Positions 22,408 through 32,550 of a DNA stretch of 64,000 nt are shown piece by piece. The stretch is taken from assembly GCF_027580225.2 (NCBI RefSeq), contig NC_073346.2:8768001-8832000 (forward strand), in the 5' to 3' direction. The stretch is from Misgurnus anguillicaudatus (taxonomy: Eukaryota; Chordata; Actinopteri; Cypriniformes; Cobitidae). Both the position numbers and the translations under genes were made by a program. The first letter of the stretch is position 1. Each line of letters begins with the position of its first letter. Below the pieces are notes generated by a model. That model was not told where the DNA came from. It searched no databases and saw only the letters and a program-made list of their open reading frames with translations.

Positions 22408-24399
22408 TACATAATGAAATGTATTCAATGCTTCTTTGATGCTTATGTTGATTTGCTTACCTAAAAACAGTTTTGGTAAAAAGGAAAAGGGTGAAAGAGG
22501 AAGGGAGGAGATGGCAGGAAGAATAATATGCATTTCAGATTTTATTATAAATCATAATAAAATATTTAATAAATATTTATAAATTAAGAAGACATAGTGA
22601 CTGGCCTTAACGTAACAATGCAGACTTAAATTCCTGATTCGCCTATAACAGAGGTGCATCTCTTTGGCCTAGCAGACTGTACCCTAACATGTGTCCAAAA
22701 GAGGAAAATTCATAGTGTTATCTCATTCTAAACAGCTATTTTTCATACCTTTATACCCATACACGCTTTGGAAACAAGCGGTCGGACCATAAGAAAACAC
22801 AGCAGCCCGGAGAACATTATTGTGCCCTAATTTATTTTGTTATATCAGCAGTGCATAGAGCCCACAGGAATATCTATTACTGACAGAACGGACTGATAAA
22901 GGGCTGCATTAGCTCATATGTAACTCCTCTGTCAGACACACATAGGCTTTCCCTGTAGAGAGCTTTAATCTTGGTCCGTTATGAATAATGCTAAGTATAT
23001 TACTCTCTGACACCTCACAATTCCAATTTATGCACCTCAACTCGCGGTGCCAAGTACAATTTATAACTTTCAATATGCAAGGCATCAGCAATACATTAGA
23101 GAGATAGGATTTAGTGCAGCACGGGCAAAGCAGTGCTGGGGAGACTGAGGCCTGAAAACTCGGATCTGAATGGTTTGGTCAAGAATGCACCTGCGTGGAT
23201 AGTTATATGACTATGTCTGACGGAGGTCCTTCTGTACATTATATCATCTCAACTGTTTTCTAGAAGGAAGGGAGGGGCAGAGGGCAGCACTTGGTATGTG
23301 ATGTCAGTATCGTCTTTAAGAGTCGAGTGGTTTAGGCCAGACACGAGAAACATTGAGATCTGTATACTGTTTGGGCTCAACAATGGCAGCCAGCAAAGTG
23401 CTTTGCCTGGAGCTGATGTGTTGTGGGAGAGAGTGAAAGTGAGGAGTAGAAGGAGAAAAATGATGTTGTTTTTCGGGCTCCTTGAATAGATTTGTTAAAA
23501 CCCTACGGTTGATTTATGCTAAGCAAAGCCCATGCAGAAGGGAGCGAGCGGGCTCGCCTCGCCAGAACACTTTCTAAGCCCCGACCCACACTTTGATGCG
23601 TCTTTTAGAGGTGCCCAATGAAAGCCCGGCACCCCGCTCCCCCACACCCCGCCTTTTCTTCGGTTTCTGCCATCCAAAGATAATCAGGTTTATGTAAAGT
23701 ATGTGTGCTCCTTTGACAGTCTACGCTAGCTCATTAATTCAATCACACCCGACGCCATTGTTCTGTCGGTGTTTGAAATGCGTACGGGGACGGGGGGTTT
23801 CCTTAATCCTGTCAATCACTGTTAACATTTTTCTTGCTGTTGCCATGGCCGGGGCCAGAGTTCATGAAAACAGCGAATATGAGCCAACAAAGGGAAAATA
23901 AAGAGTTGTTTCAGCCACTTTTCTTTAAAAGGCCATCGACCATGCACAAAAACACAAGGAGTAAATGTAGACAAGTTTGAACACTACGGCCGCGGCGAGG
24001 GAGGGGAGAGCATTTGAAAACCAAACAGGCCCTATAAAAACTTGACCCGGGAGGCTCTGGGAAAAACCTCCTGAATCGGCCCCTGGAAGAACAATGTCCT
24101 TTCTTGTGTGGCTTCTTCAGGGCCACAATGGCCAGTACATTCTAAACACATGCCAGAGACGCTCAGCACCGCGGTAAGCCAGATCAACGCTCTAGAATAC
24201 TGAGTGCTGACCACGACCGAGAAATGGACAAAGGAGGCAGGAAAGTGTGAAGAGAGAGAGAGATGTTTATACAAGGGATTTCAAGGCGTATCATTCCAGG
24301 AAACTCACAAATCATTGTTCGCATGATGTTTCTACAGCAATATTTAGTGCTTATTACACTAGGAAATCTTTTCAGAATATTAACATGACCTGTTAATGA
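22408..24399. other. Unique island with TALE and homeodomain motifs
   Basis: No repeat ends or credible frames were seen. The part from about 22600 to 24250 keeps CpGs, with GC-rich patches around 23540-23660 and 23960-24060. It contains CTGTCAATCA (23809-23818), the reverse complement of the PBX-MEIS/PREP decamer. A GA-rich stretch lies at 24249-24263. Function is inferred. Confidence 0.4.
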
Positions 24400-24645
24400 T
24401 ATATTCATTACTCAAAAAGTATAACAAAGTGCTAGCACGTTTTGGCAATGTGATCTCACGTGGAAGTCTACTTATTTTACACTGGCAATTTTGTACGAAT
24501 TTATGCGATGTAAATCTTACAAAAATTTACGGTTATCTGAACAACGTGAATGAAAACCCGTTCCCAACCCCAGCATCACAGGGATGAAAGATCGTATGAA
24601 TTCATACAAATTATAGCCACTTCGTAAAATACTAGCATATTGCTA
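24400..24645. repeat. GTACGAATT / CGTATGAATTC repeat fragment
   Basis: TTTTGTACGAATTTATGCG in the left half and CGTATGAATTCATACAAATT in the right half form an imperfect inverted repeat around AACCCGTTCCCAACCCCAGC. It is related to 6701-6860. Confidence 0.5.
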
Positions 24646-24848
24646 CATTTAGTTGATTTTGGACATAAATCTAAAAAGGGTTCATGAGTGAGTGAGTCAA
24701 TATATTTTATTTCAAATAAATAAATAAAATACTTTTGCGCCTTGACCGATTTACATAACTGAAACAAGTTAATACAACACAATTTTTTTTAATTCTCAAC
24801 TTAATTTTATTATGTTCAATCCACATTTTTTTAAATTAATTACATTAA

Positions 24849-25724
24849 AGGTAGGGTTTCACATTTTGAAAAATGCTAACGTTAGCCACCTAGCAATGAA
24901 ATCACGACCCCACGTCATCCAAGTCTGGCCTCTTTCAAAACACATGAACACGCACAGATCAGAAGGTCACATCTCATGTCTCATTCAGCAGTGAGAAAAC
25001 TTTGCAGTACAAAGTGAATAACACTTCCAAAAAGACCAACATAAACAACTGGTTTACATCAGAATTAGTTTAAGCACACGTTCGGTTGTGTAGACGTAGT
25101 AATGATAACGTTACGCTAATCCGTAAACGAACACACATTTCATAAGCAACACAATGTTTCTTCAAAGTAGAATATCTGAATCCATCTCAATACAAACATA
25201 TCACGTACCTACCTTACCAAAATAAACAGTGCAACGACTCTTTCAGACCATTTGCCTCCTGCAGCTGTTTGGATCTCGTGGTAAAGCAGTAAAGTTACAG
25301 ATTTTAATTTGGGTTTTTGCTCTTTGCTGATCCAAGCAGTTTTTGCTGTTGTTGTTATAAAAGATGTCTTTCGTTTTGTGGCTACTGTGTAGGTTGTCAA
25401 TCAATTCAGCAGAAAAGTTTGCCATTCTTTCTGTTTACACACAGGAGGTGAGCGCCGATGACGTATGGTGTCTGCGTGGACTAGCTTGCGCGGTGGGCAT
25501 TCAAATTACGCATAGGCTACGGATGAGGGACAAAAAAGGAAACGTCCGTTCGGACCGAAATCTATGATTGGTTGAACATTTTTTGGTCCTACACCTTTCA
25601 CAGATGACATAAATTTCTACAAATACATTTAAACAACTTAACATAGTAATTGCTATCAGGATGTAAGGAGACTTTTAACCAGCATAACAAAAAATGTTTC
25701 AGGATCAAATCTGTTACCCTACCT
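24849..25724. mobile_element. TTAA-type element with AGGTAGGGT ends, 876 bp
   Basis: The left end AGGTAGGGTTTCACATTTTG pairs with the right end ATCTGTTACCCTACCT. TTAA flanks both sides (24845-24848 and 25725-25728). A minus-strand frame at about 25243-25425 begins MANFSAELIDNLHSSHK and could be a leftover transposase exon, but no family could be assigned. The centre has CpG-rich sequence (about 25440-25550). The ends starting AG fit Kolobok-type elements. Confidence 0.75.
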
Positions 25725-25728
25725 TTAA

Positions 25729-26186
25729 CTTAATCATTTTATGTTGGGACCAAATGATGGCTGTGGATCTGTCTGTTTCCCAGCATGCTTTGGATGCAAC
25801 TGCCTTTGGGGAGTAGTGTTAAAAATTAAGTGTTATTTTAGGCATTTTTAAGTAAATTTAATTACAAAGTTATTATACAATGCTAAAAACAAAGTTGTGA
25901 CTGCTGAGTTAGCGCTATATGCTAGTTAATGGTGTATGCTAGCGTTTAGGCCGAAGTTTTACTATTGACATTACAGTTACGTTTTGCAGGTCCATACTGA
26001 AAAAAACACAAACTTACCACTCAGAAACCTGCATTAACAATCTCCAAACAATTCATTATTCTTCAAAGTCTGTATCTTCTTCTGATACAGGCTCCAACAT
26101 AAGGTCTGTTTACACACACTACACCACAATTTACAACAATCTCAAATGAAAAAAAGCAAATCATCTAAAACAATTACAAGTATCCA
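25729..26186. other. AT-rich sequence
   Basis: No recognisable content. The part after about 26100 may be the 3' untranslated end of the LINE fragment that follows on the minus strand. Confidence 0.3.
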
Positions 26187-26640
26187 TTAAACATCTTGTA
26201 AAAGACATTTAAAAGAGCTAAGGGTTGGAAGTGCATCTAAATTGAGAACATTTTGCAATTCGTTCCAAACCCAAGGAGCATAAAAAGATAAAGCGCCTTT
26301 GCCGAATTCTGACAGTGCCCTTGGGACTTTTAGGCGAATATTAGAACCAGACCTAGTGCAATAATTATTTGTATGATAAATAAGAAGTTTTGATATATAA
26401 GAGGGTAATATACCTAAAAGGGCTTTTGCAATGAATAAAAACATGTGTAACTTTCTCCTTTGATGTAAGGATAACCATGATAAAGAAGCATATAAAATAC
26501 AATGTCCATGAGACTGCACCAGAAACATAGCGTAAAGCTGCATGATACACAGAATCTAGTTTTTTAAGTAACGATTTAGATGCATGCATGTATAGAAGAT
26601 CACGGTAATCAATCAGCCAGATCAATCAGAGCAGAGCTTA
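26187..26640 (-). pseudogene. LINE polymerase carboxy-terminal fragment
   Basis: On the minus strand, DLLYMHASKSLLKKLDSVYH followed by HAALRYVSGA (about 26500-26600) is the post-palm region typical of fish non-LTR polymerases. A second frame continues with LLGILPSYISKLL, KVPRALSEFGKGALSFYAP and WVWNELQNVLNLDALP, closing with SSFKCLLQDV at a stop at 26187. The two parts are in different frames, so at least one frameshift is present. The catalytic part and everything upstream are missing, as usual for 5'-truncated LINE copies. The clade cannot be fixed. Confidence 0.75.
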
Positions 26641-27014
26641 ACATTATTATTCGTGAACCTTTAAAATAAGGTAATAATAGACCATTTCGTTTTAAAGGCA
26701 AATCCTAGGATTGTAAATGGACATGTGAAAATGTGTCTGGATAATTTTTGTCCCTAATAAAGTCACTATACAAATATTAAAAAACAATTAACATATTATT
26801 TCAATGCATTCTTTACCATCCTTTAATGTTTGTTTATCTTATTGATTTAGAAGAGTTTGTGTTATTTTTTTGTGTTATATATTGTGCAGAAGTGTGGGAT
26901 TGTGGTTAAGTTGTGGATGTGAGGTACTTCTCGCAATGAGCACTGTGTTAATGCCTGTCTGGAGATCAGTCTCTTCTCACATGCTCATCCTATGTATCAT
27001 ATGTTATTGTTATT
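26641..27014. other. Unique sequence
   Basis: AT-rich DNA without recognisable repeat ends or frames. Confidence 0.3.
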
Positions 27015-27228
27015 TATACCACGGGTCTGTTGAATGCTGTATTCTGATTGGTTGAGAAATGTTCTGTGAGTATGCATTAATTTCTGATAACCGCACACTT
27101 TACTTGTCAAATGTTTTAAAAATAGGCACCAGAGCAATGTTTGTGGTAACCGTGGTATAAGAGGAATAATTGACTCTCGGGTGTGCATTATTTTCTTATA
27201 ATTCAATGGCCCGTCGTCAATTATTCCT
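27015..27228. mobile_element. TATACCACGG palindromic repeat
   Basis: TATACCACGG at 27015 is mirrored exactly by CCGTGGTATA at 27150-27159. Immediately after it, AGGAATAATTGAC (27162-27174) pairs with GTCAATTATTCCT (27216-27228) around a 41-base loop. The interior contains CTGATTGGTTGAGAAATG. It is probably a non-autonomous DNA element; the family is not assigned. Confidence 0.6.
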
Positions 27229-27780
27229 TACTAATAGCATGCTAACATGTGCCTATGCTAATTAGTATGATATAGATAGTTTTATCAGACCCACATACAT
27301 TGTCACGTTAACGCATCTGCATGGAACTTAACTTACGGTCTCTGTTTGTTTAATGGTCTGACTAGTATCTAAACTGAACTCTGGAACAAATACCTTCTCG
27401 AAAATAACAGATGTTTTGGTTTACAGATGAGGGGAGATGGCGATTATGGATCACCACCATGTGAAAGGAGATTTGGCAGCCAATCTGTAGTTAACATTGT
27501 ATAAATTACACATATATTACACATTTTACTCAGTAATGTTAGCTCTGAATAGTTTTTGATACGCTTTAGCTATAATTTGTACTAAGGTACATGTTGTTTA
27601 TTTTCCTTGTTATAGAAATAAACTACTCTAAAATGAATGCGGAGTTTATCGGAAGTAACGTTTGTTCTACGAAAGCCGTTTGTTTATGTTGTTACTGCTG
27701 AAACCGTCTATAGAAACTGACATCTATTAAGTTGTTAAGTTTTTTTTTATTAATGTGTTTTGTCCTTGTTGGCCTAATTG
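27229..27780. other. Unique sequence
   Basis: AT-rich DNA with no supported feature. Confidence 0.3.
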
Positions 27781-28404
27781 TGTGTAAAAGTTTTCCTTAA
27801 ATGAACTAAGTTTATTGAACAAAATATTTTTATCACCAAGAAATTTTGACCTATTAAGTTGGTGTAACAAAAGATTATTTGTTTAAATTAACTTATTATA
27901 TTCTTGTTGTGCAAAACTGAACCTAAATTGTTAGGGTTAGGTTAGAGTTAAGGTTAGGGTTACAGTCCTAAAGTTTCCTTAATTAAATTAAGTTGAATGA
28001 ACAAACTGTTTTTTAGTTTTATGTTTATTGTCTTTCAATGAGTTTACTTAACTCTATAAGGTAAACGAACATGTTTAACTTACAGCATAAATCAATAGCA
28101 GTAGCAACAGTAGCATGATTGTAAAAATCTGTGCATCTAAATCAATACCAAGTTAATGAGGCCAGAACTAACAAACTTTAAGTCTTACAACAAATTAGTT
28201 TAAAATATCTTTCCTCATCTTGTTTTCTTACACTGCGAATTAAAAACAAATTGGGAAGTCAATTCAACCTACTGTACTATGTTAAGTTTTGACTTATAAG
28301 TTGTGATAAGTTGACATAACTTATAAAAATAAGATGAAATTAACTTAATTTGTTAAGTTAAAGTAACATAAAAAATATATGCTGATTTGATATAATTTTT
28401 ACAG
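27781..28404. repeat. Probable CTGTAAAA-family repeat, decayed
   Basis: The right edge TAATTTTTACAG matches the ends at 5560 and 47558. The interior repeats AACTTAA/TTAAGTT motifs and has GGGTTAGGTTAGAGTTAAGG (27932-27951). The left edge, TGTGTAAAAG, is uncertain. Confidence 0.4.
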
Positions 28405-29743
28405 TGTATAAGCAAAGCCAAACAAGCAACAATTACTTTAGGTGTTATTGAAAGACGAGCTCTTTGTTAAAAAAATGTTAACATGCGTAATAACCACACA
28501 TCCTGTGTAGACAAAATAACGCCCCTCAAAATGTAAATGCGCTATATAATCTTTTGACGAAAATAGCAAACAAAAGGTTAGATTTGATCCGGGTGGGAGG
28601 GAATAAGAAAGCGAACATACAAGATCTTTCCCCATTTAACACCATATCTTGAATAAAAATGTAAAAAAGGGAAGATTAAGCCATTCAGACGGTGGTAGCT
28701 GCTAACGCATCAGTGCTCGCATTCAAGCAATTTAGCTAGTGTTTGTTTATTAGCGCCTCACGCAGGGTATTAGCGCTTAGCTTATCACCGTGCACACAGA
28801 GAGAGACCCCAGCATAGCAGCGCCGTTCAAAGAGTGATATGGGATTTCTCATTTGTTTTCTTGCAGGGTTGACCTTGTTTAAGTGTAGACCATGGGAGAC
28901 AGGACGTTTTGGACAACGATACTCATACAAGCTATGTAAACATGCTCGCCGGCTCAGTCCCTTACCCTCTGAGACTCAACAAAGGACTTCGGAGGTGCAT
29001 GAGGAGATTTGGCCGAGCTAATCTGCTGTTTTCCATATATGCATGGGCTATCGCGAGACAGAGCTCTGTTTGAGAAATACCTGTGCTTGCTATCTGATTT
29101 CCCCCATTATCTCTGCCCTCCTTCTTCACTTTGTCACTGAACTGCATATCTGCATATTACTCTTACTTAGATGCTTAAAGAAGGAAAGCAGGCTTCATAT
29201 ATCTGCTTTCCTATCGTAGCGTCTCTTATCAGTGGAAATGCAAATGCAAAACAACACAGTGCAGCTCTATAAAACACACGGTACGCGTCTTTTCCCTAGG
29301 TTTGGAATCAGTGAAGCATGAACACAATTTTAGGTGACATTTTAGGCTGTGATCCAAAAAAACATCAGGACACATTGATGATATAATTACATGAGATACA
29401 TTTACACGGTATTAAAACATTGGCACTATTTATCAGCATTGCTGTTTACATGCAATGGCATTATAAAATATGCAATGTTTAGCATTAAGCAAAATGTACA
29501 TGCAGTACATAATGGCGTATAAACGTTAAACAAATGATAGAAAACATTAATTATGTTTTATATTCTTAATTATAACAATTAGGATAACAACAATCAATAA
29601 TGTTTTTTATAATCTTCTAACAACTATTAAAATAATTTAAAAAATTAAAGATTGTAGGCTTCCCTCTGATGCATGAATGAAATATGCTGTTTTCGAAGAG
29701 GTCAGAGACTTAAGACAATAAAAATATATTTGGTAAGTAAATG
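28405..29743. other. Unique island (28680-29330) and AT-rich DNA
   Basis: The island part keeps CpGs and holds motifs such as GGAAATGCAAATGC (octamer-like, near 29235). The small frames here have no recognised domain. The stretch after 29340 is AT-rich with no feature. Confidence 0.35.
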
Positions 29744-29923
29744 CACTGTCAGAAAAAAATTGTCCCAGGCTGTTACTGGGGCAGTACCCTTTAAAAAGGT
29801 AATAATATATTATTTAAGTATATAGATACAGGAATTTAGTACCAATTTGAGGTACTAATATAAACTCTTCAAAGTTCAAAGGTTTACATTTTGAAAGGTT
29901 TTTTTACCGTTTCCCTGACAGTG
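29744..29923. mobile_element. CACTGTCAGAAAA MITE
   Basis: The start CACTGTCAGAAAAAAATTG pairs with the end TTCCCTGACAGTG. The interior repeats GGTAC-type motifs (AGTACCAATTTGAGGTAC). Relatives are at 36557-36700 and 49729-50481. Confidence 0.75.
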
Positions 29924-30059
29924 TATAATAGGCAGTTGAACCTTATTGTTTTTTTACTGTGTAATATTTTTAGGCTGTAAGTTTTTGTACACTGAAACAA
30001 ACTTTTTTTTATTGAAACACCCGTGGAGATAGCTGAACCCTGTGTAGTGCACATAATAC
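29924..30059. other. Short unique spacer
   Basis: Spacer between two repeats that ends in CATAATAC (30052-30059), the left target duplication of the next element. Confidence 0.5.
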
Positions 30060-30578
30060 CAATGTTGGGGAAAGTTACTTTTAAAAGTAATGCATAACAA
30101 TATTAAGTTACCCACCAAAAAGTAACTAAGTGCATTACTTAGTTACTTTTCATGGAAAGTAATGCTTACATTACTTTTTAGTTACTTTTGCGTTACTTTT
30201 TTCTTGACTGAGGCTTGATCTCTTTTAGGCCTTGCAGGTGTTTTTTATGACTGAAACGTTCTGCATTTAGAAATTGCATATTTCATCACAAAAATTTTGA
30301 GCGCTGGCCTGCCATCTTAGATTCTGACTCAAACTGTTCCCACACAGGCGTGTACGCATAGAGTGCATAATGTGACTACGTTTAGTTTAATTCAGTACAT
30401 AATTTTTTAATCGAAATAATTAAACTAAAAAAGTAACTTGTATTACTTTTTTAAAAAAGTAACTCAAATATTAATGTGTACATTTAATAAGTAATGCATT
30501 ACTTTACTCGTTACTCAGATATAAAAGTAATATTATTACGTAATGCACGTTACTTGTAATGCATTACCCCCAACATTG
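30060..30578. mobile_element. hAT-type element (CAATGTTGGGG ends), 519 bp
   Basis: The left end CAATGTTGGGGAAAGTTAC pairs with TGCATTACCCCCAACATTG at the right. CATAATAC is present exactly on both sides (30052-30059 and 30579-30586), a perfect 8-bp hAT target duplication. The interior is built of AAAGTAACT/AGTTACTTTT repeats. It is non-coding. Confidence 0.9.
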
Positions 30579-30739
30579 CATAATACTGAACTGGGGAAAA
30601 TATTGAGACACATCCACTGAGAACTAATGTTGTAAAGTAGGGACTGATTTTCTCTTGTACAGTTTTTCTTGGTTACCCCAACAAACTAACACCGCACTAA
30701 GCAGCTCATTTACATTAAACTTCAACCACTGGTGTCAAT

Positions 30740-31364
30740 AGCTATGTTTTCATTATAAATTTGCACAAGACTTTAGCGATATTTTCGAAATGTCAAAAAA
30801 AAACTATTTGCAAAATGACAACGTTTCCATTGACCGATTATACATAGTTTTCCTCTTGCGATAACTCATTCCAAACATCACATCGACTGATGTTAGTAGG
30901 TTTACAAATCTCACATTCACGGCAATGAGCATTATTTTTTAACCGAAGGAGACGTATTATCCAAACATTAATGCCAAGGAAAGCCCCTTATACTTAGGAG
31001 CGGCAACATATACTGTAGGTGTAGTACATTATTTTAAATCAAAAGAGATGTAGGTGTGTTATCCAGACATTATATTTAGTGAACAGACACGTATTGATGT
31101 GTTTCTGGGAGGTTTTAGTACAGATACCCCATCATCTTTAAATAATAATTGTGACTGACTTACATCAGGTGACCTGGAAATGCAAATAAACTATTCTATT
31201 GCAGTTTTGCGAAATACGCCTTTTCTGAATTACCTGAAAAACCACCTCATGTGAGCATAAAAACCTATATATGGGAGTTTTTGCAAAATTGACGATTTCC
31301 AATCGCCATATTTTCAATTCACAATGCCAATTTGTACAATTTGAAGGGTAATGGAAACACAGCT
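30740..31364. mobile_element. GTTTCCATT-ended element, copy B
   Basis: The left end AGCTATGTTTTCATTA pairs with TAATGGAAACACAGCT on the right. The interior matches 12596-12987 and 13705-13790, and is the uninterrupted version of that copy. A minus-strand frame of 81 codons has no domain. Confidence 0.7.
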
Positions 31365-32010
31365 GTTGGACTATAGATAGATTAAATTTAATAAATAGAA
31401 AATGCTCCAAAATAGCTATTAGATCTTATATTTCATAATACTCATTTTATTTTACCTGTTGATTATTGACAAAATGTCCCTGCTTTTGAAGGTGTGAATT
31501 GTGAATCAGCTTTTTGATGATAAATGTACTTCAAAAACAGGGAAACGGTTTTTACATTTTAGCTTTCAAATAAAAATGACGCTCAGCACCTGTAATGAAA
31601 CAAATAATTAACTGGGCGGTCATGGGTGAAGGGATATTTAGAAGAGTGATTGTCTTTAAATTGACCACAGCGAGGCGGCCTCGTGTGTTAAATAATATTG
31701 AAATTGCACAGATGAATTGTCCCATTAAAGATTAAGTGAGTCATATTGCACACAACCGTACGATCCCATCAGCTCTCTACAGAAAGAAACCCTGAACACA
31801 AGCTTATAGTCCAGACACTGGGAAGCTAGTTAATTAAATTAGCCCTGCATTTGTCTACTACATCCTCTTATCTGGGGGTGAGCCTTGCAGGGGAGAGCGT
31901 CCAAGTTGTTCATAGTGTCCGTCGTTTGATTTAGTTTCTCGCCCTGCTCAGGAGCCGCAACTCTGGGGGTGGTAATGAGGAGACCATTAGGAGCAGTGGA
32001 GCGTGCAGGA

Positions 32011-32011
<1 letters not shown>

Positions 32012-32042
<31 letters not shown>

Positions 32043-32043
32043 C
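32012..32043. repeat. (GA)n microsatellite
   Basis: A nearly uninterrupted run of GA units within a purine-rich stretch. Confidence 0.9.
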
Positions 32044-32280
32044 AAAGAGATAAAGGTCAAATCTAGCTTGAACCTCAGGTGGGACACCAATGAACCGCCT
32101 CAGAGAAGCCTTAGTTCATTGACTGTCTGGTGCATACTGTATTATACAATAAATTAACAAGAACTGAATTATTGCTTGGATCACATCTTTTTTATACGTT
32201 TATTAAAATTATTTTAAATGTGTCTGATTTCAGGTTTAAAAAAAAAATCTGTGTTGCACGCAGCAAGGCTTCTGACATCA

Positions 32281-32315
32281 GTGTTTGTGTTGTGTTTGTT
32301 TATAAAGTGTGTGTT

Positions 32316-32356
<41 letters not shown>
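32281..32356. repeat. (GT)n microsatellite
   Basis: GT-rich tract, imperfect at first and uninterrupted from about 32320. Confidence 0.9.
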
Positions 32357-32550
32357 CAGTTTATCATCCCAAAATACTTCAGAAATCAAATATCTAACTT
32401 TCCCTCTAATGGCTATGTTGCTTTTCTTGATTTTGCCAAGTGAGAGAAGTTACTGAGTCAACATCACTGTTGACCTTTGGACAACATTACAATCAACCAA
32501 TCAGATTCAATCTATAAGTTTACAGTCTTACAATCAGTCTTGGGTGCTTA

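Larger units (their letters stand above)
31365..32550. other. Unique sequence and simple repeats
   Basis: Between 31560 and 32000 the sequence is unique and island-like, with GTTAATTAAATTAGCCC near 31829. Two simple repeats follow (listed separately). No gene is supported; frames over the repeats are artefacts. Confidence 0.35.

Noticed and set aside
25243..25425. MANFSAELIDNLHSSHK frame as a MADF-domain protein
   Set aside because: The resemblance to MADF domains is loose and the tryptophan pattern is missing, so it is only noted as a possible transposase relic.
27932..27961. GGTTAGGTTAGAGTTAAGG as telomeric repeat
   Set aside because: It is a short imperfect run inside a decayed repeat and does not reach repeated TTAGGG units.
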